Of a stretch of DNA of 64,000 bases, positions 61,728 to 64,000 are shown one piece after another. Where the stretch lies: NCBI GenBank assembly GCA_024362935.1, contig JANCRA010000001.1, forward strand, positions 60,602,930 through 60,666,929, in the 5' to 3' direction. A model generated the notes under the pieces. It searched no databases, had not been told where the DNA came from, and saw only the letters and a program-made list of their open reading frames with translations. The position numbers were made by a program, and so were the translations under genes. Numbering within the stretch: the stretch's first letter is position 1; each line of letters starts with the position of its first letter. Origin of the DNA: Setophaga petechia. Lineage: Eukaryota; Chordata; Aves; Passeriformes; Parulidae.

Positions 61728-64000
61728 GTGAGAAAGTTCAGCATCTTTTTATTCTAAGCTATATTTTGGTAATTTTTAAATATGATTTTTTTACCCATTG
61801 GAACAACTCCCCATCACATCTGCCTATATTCCCAGGTCAGTATTTTTACTTCCAACTTACTATCCCCCAAGCCTGTTACTCTTTTAAGAGGAATGTGGGC
61901 GTGCTACAAAACTTTGTCCTGAACATCTGTAATACTTGAATTACAAGGAGACATGGTAATAAAGACCTCATATAAGAAATCAACTTGCTGGGGAAAAATA
62001 AATATTTTCTTATTTTTAAACTAACCTGTCAAATAATTTGAAATTCAACAATCATTCTGTTACAGAAGTCATTTTACTGATTTTCATTTAGTGGATCCAG
62101 AGTATTTGAGACTAGAGTACTGAAATCTGTATCTATAGAGGGAGAGAAACCTTAATATCAACATTCTTAGAAGCTTCTTCATACCACAAAGTCCACAACA
62201 ATATTTAATGCAAGGCCAGAGACACAGAGCTGTGAAAAATCACACAGCATAGGTCTAAAGAAACCAAAATCTTCAAGATGATTTATCACCTTTCCCTCTC
62301 ATGATTTGCTGCTAAAAGTGTGTCTAGACCAGATGTGGTTGTGGTCACTGTACACCAGTACACTAAAACCAACCAGGTTTTAGGCTGCCACTAAATATCC
62401 TGAAAGAAGGAGAACTCAATGTACTAAGGAAAATAGATTAAAAAGTCTCAGTACATTATGATCCCAGTTTTGCAGTCACAAACTCTCTTCATGAACGTGA
62501 TTTCCCCATTGTGTAGATAACAAGCCACCACTACTAAAGCAGCCAGTGGTTAAAGCTGCTTGAATCTCACCATCATCATTTACTTCAGTTTGCACTGGAA
62601 CCTCCTGGCAAGCTCAGAAACAAGGAGAAACTAGCAATTTCAAGTACTCAGTCTCTGTTTTAATTGTTTATCCTCCCACTAAGTGTGCCTTTCCAACTGA
62701 AAAAAATCTTGAGGAAGCTGCTATCTCATCTGTATTTACATTGATTTGGAAATCTTCAGGGCTGCTACTTCACAGCTGTTACACAAAGGTTTTATTAGAT
62801 CAGCTGAATGACTTCTCACTAATAATTTCCTAAGGTAAAAAAAAACCCAGAAAAAAATCCCCTTTTTCCCCATGATATCTGGATGACATAGTGCTATACA
62901 GTCTCTCCTTTGCAGGACAGATTAAATCACCATCAGTTTGGGATCTGTGTAAGTATGAAGCACCCCCTGTAAACAACGTGCAAATAAAGCTCTTTGACCT
63001 CCCAAATTGGTAACATGCAACGGAGAAATCTACCACGGAAGAAGCAATATGAGAATGAAATCATGAAGCCAGGCACCTAAGGCAGCACTACCACAACACT
63101 CCTCAGACAATAATTGCCCTAAGAAAAACTAAACAGCAGTGTTCATTACCTACAAACAGCCTGACTAAATAGCCCAATTCTGGGGGGTTTCTGATCAGAG
63201 CAACGATAGTATCTACTATTTCCTATTATTTTGCCTAATTGATATGTATTATTTCCTATGTTTGCAAACATACTCAAGGTTGTAGTCTTTATGTAATAAC
63301 CTGTCCCTTGCCAGGCACAAACACCAAAACACCAGAGACTGCTCTGTAGAGCCATGGCTAAGGTAAATTCAAGTTTCTCAGTCCTGCTTAGGAGAAGTAG
63401 TGCTGGGAAAATGGCAAGTGGCCTTTTAATGGCTCATAGGACTGGTTAATGACTGACATTTAAACATCTGTTGTTTGGAAAACCTTGAGCAGTGCTATTT
63501 CCTTGTATCTAGTAAGGAATGCAGTGTTCAACAACATAGTGAAGTAAGAGATCAGACAGATACAACAAAAGCCTTTCAACTAAACTAAAAAATCCCAATT
63601 TTTTAGAGCAGAAAAATATAAAATACTATGACACAGATGGGATTTTAGATTTTGATTGCACATTGGATTATACAACTCTTACAATTATTCCTCATAGGCC
63701 TAAAGACTGCATACAATTAACAGCAGCAAGAAGAAAAAAGAATTCTCACAAGTTAAGGAAAAGATTGCAGACTTCCAGACACAAGTTCTTTGGAATCCCC
63801 TGACATCAGCCCTCTGCACCCAAAAGAACTTCATTTTTTGTCTGATAAGCATCATTAGAAGTGTTTTTCCATAAACATACAACGTAACTGGGAGACAGAT
63901 TCACAGAAGTGAGCCAACTTGACCACACATTCCCAGCCCTAGTACCATTTTAGCTATGGGTAGTGGCTAGGTCTCACTAATGCATCAATTTAGCAGAGCT
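61728..64000. other. Unique stretch, no gene seen
   Basis: Small frames only. An ATG in good context with a following donor-like site (GCCATGGCTAAG|GTAAAT at 63352-63369) is noted, but nothing supports a first exon there. Confidence 0.4.

Noticed and set aside
1..64000. Bacterial-type features: operons, CRISPR arrays, ribosome binding sites, phage or plasmid genes
   Set aside because: Nothing of the kind is present; repeats and base composition are those of a vertebrate nuclear genome.

Overview
The window looks like nuclear DNA from a bird, most likely a songbird. It is AT-rich and CpG-poor, has no bacterial-style gene packing, and shows no recognisable protein-coding gene. The bird assignment rests on fragments of the avian CR1 LINE (clearest at 58305-58575, 22193-22315 and 21058-21118) and on a 644-bp solo retroviral LTR (1297-1940) that resembles, from memory, LTR families of passerine genomes. 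No database search was possible, so species and locus are not named.

Layout. 1-2000: unique sequence, a pentanucleotide satellite and the solo LTR on the minus strand. 2000-21000: mostly unique AT-rich sequence with a few splice-flanked open stretches, a double hairpin (13177-13224) and a (TA)n(CA)n microsatellite. 21000-23450: two CR1 pieces and a six-start minisatellite whose unit carries the near-palindrome TTGGTTTAACCAA. 23450-41700: unique sequence interrupted by a CpG cluster (32411-32680), a possible 3' terminal exon pair on the minus strand (33272-33704) and a C-rich tract with G-quadruplex potential on the minus strand (40371-40395). 41700-44050: the strongest CpG cluster (41710-42290) and the longest splice-flanked open frame (43011-43400, minus strand). 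44050-64000: unique sequence with a small dispersed duplication, a near-perfect 30-bp palindrome (53002-53031), the best CR1 copy, a third CpG cluster (60203-60400) and a splice-flanked open stretch (61638-61727, plus strand).

Interpretation. The window is best read as intergenic or intronic DNA. The listed exon candidates are low-confidence: each has an acceptable acceptor and donor and an open frame, but none matches a protein I recognise. Splice-like site pairs also occur by chance at about this density in 64 kb. No rRNA, tRNA, CRISPR array or operon was seen. No new biological system can be claimed from the sequence; the items most worth checking are the CpG clusters, the palindrome, the minisatellite and the larger exon candidates.
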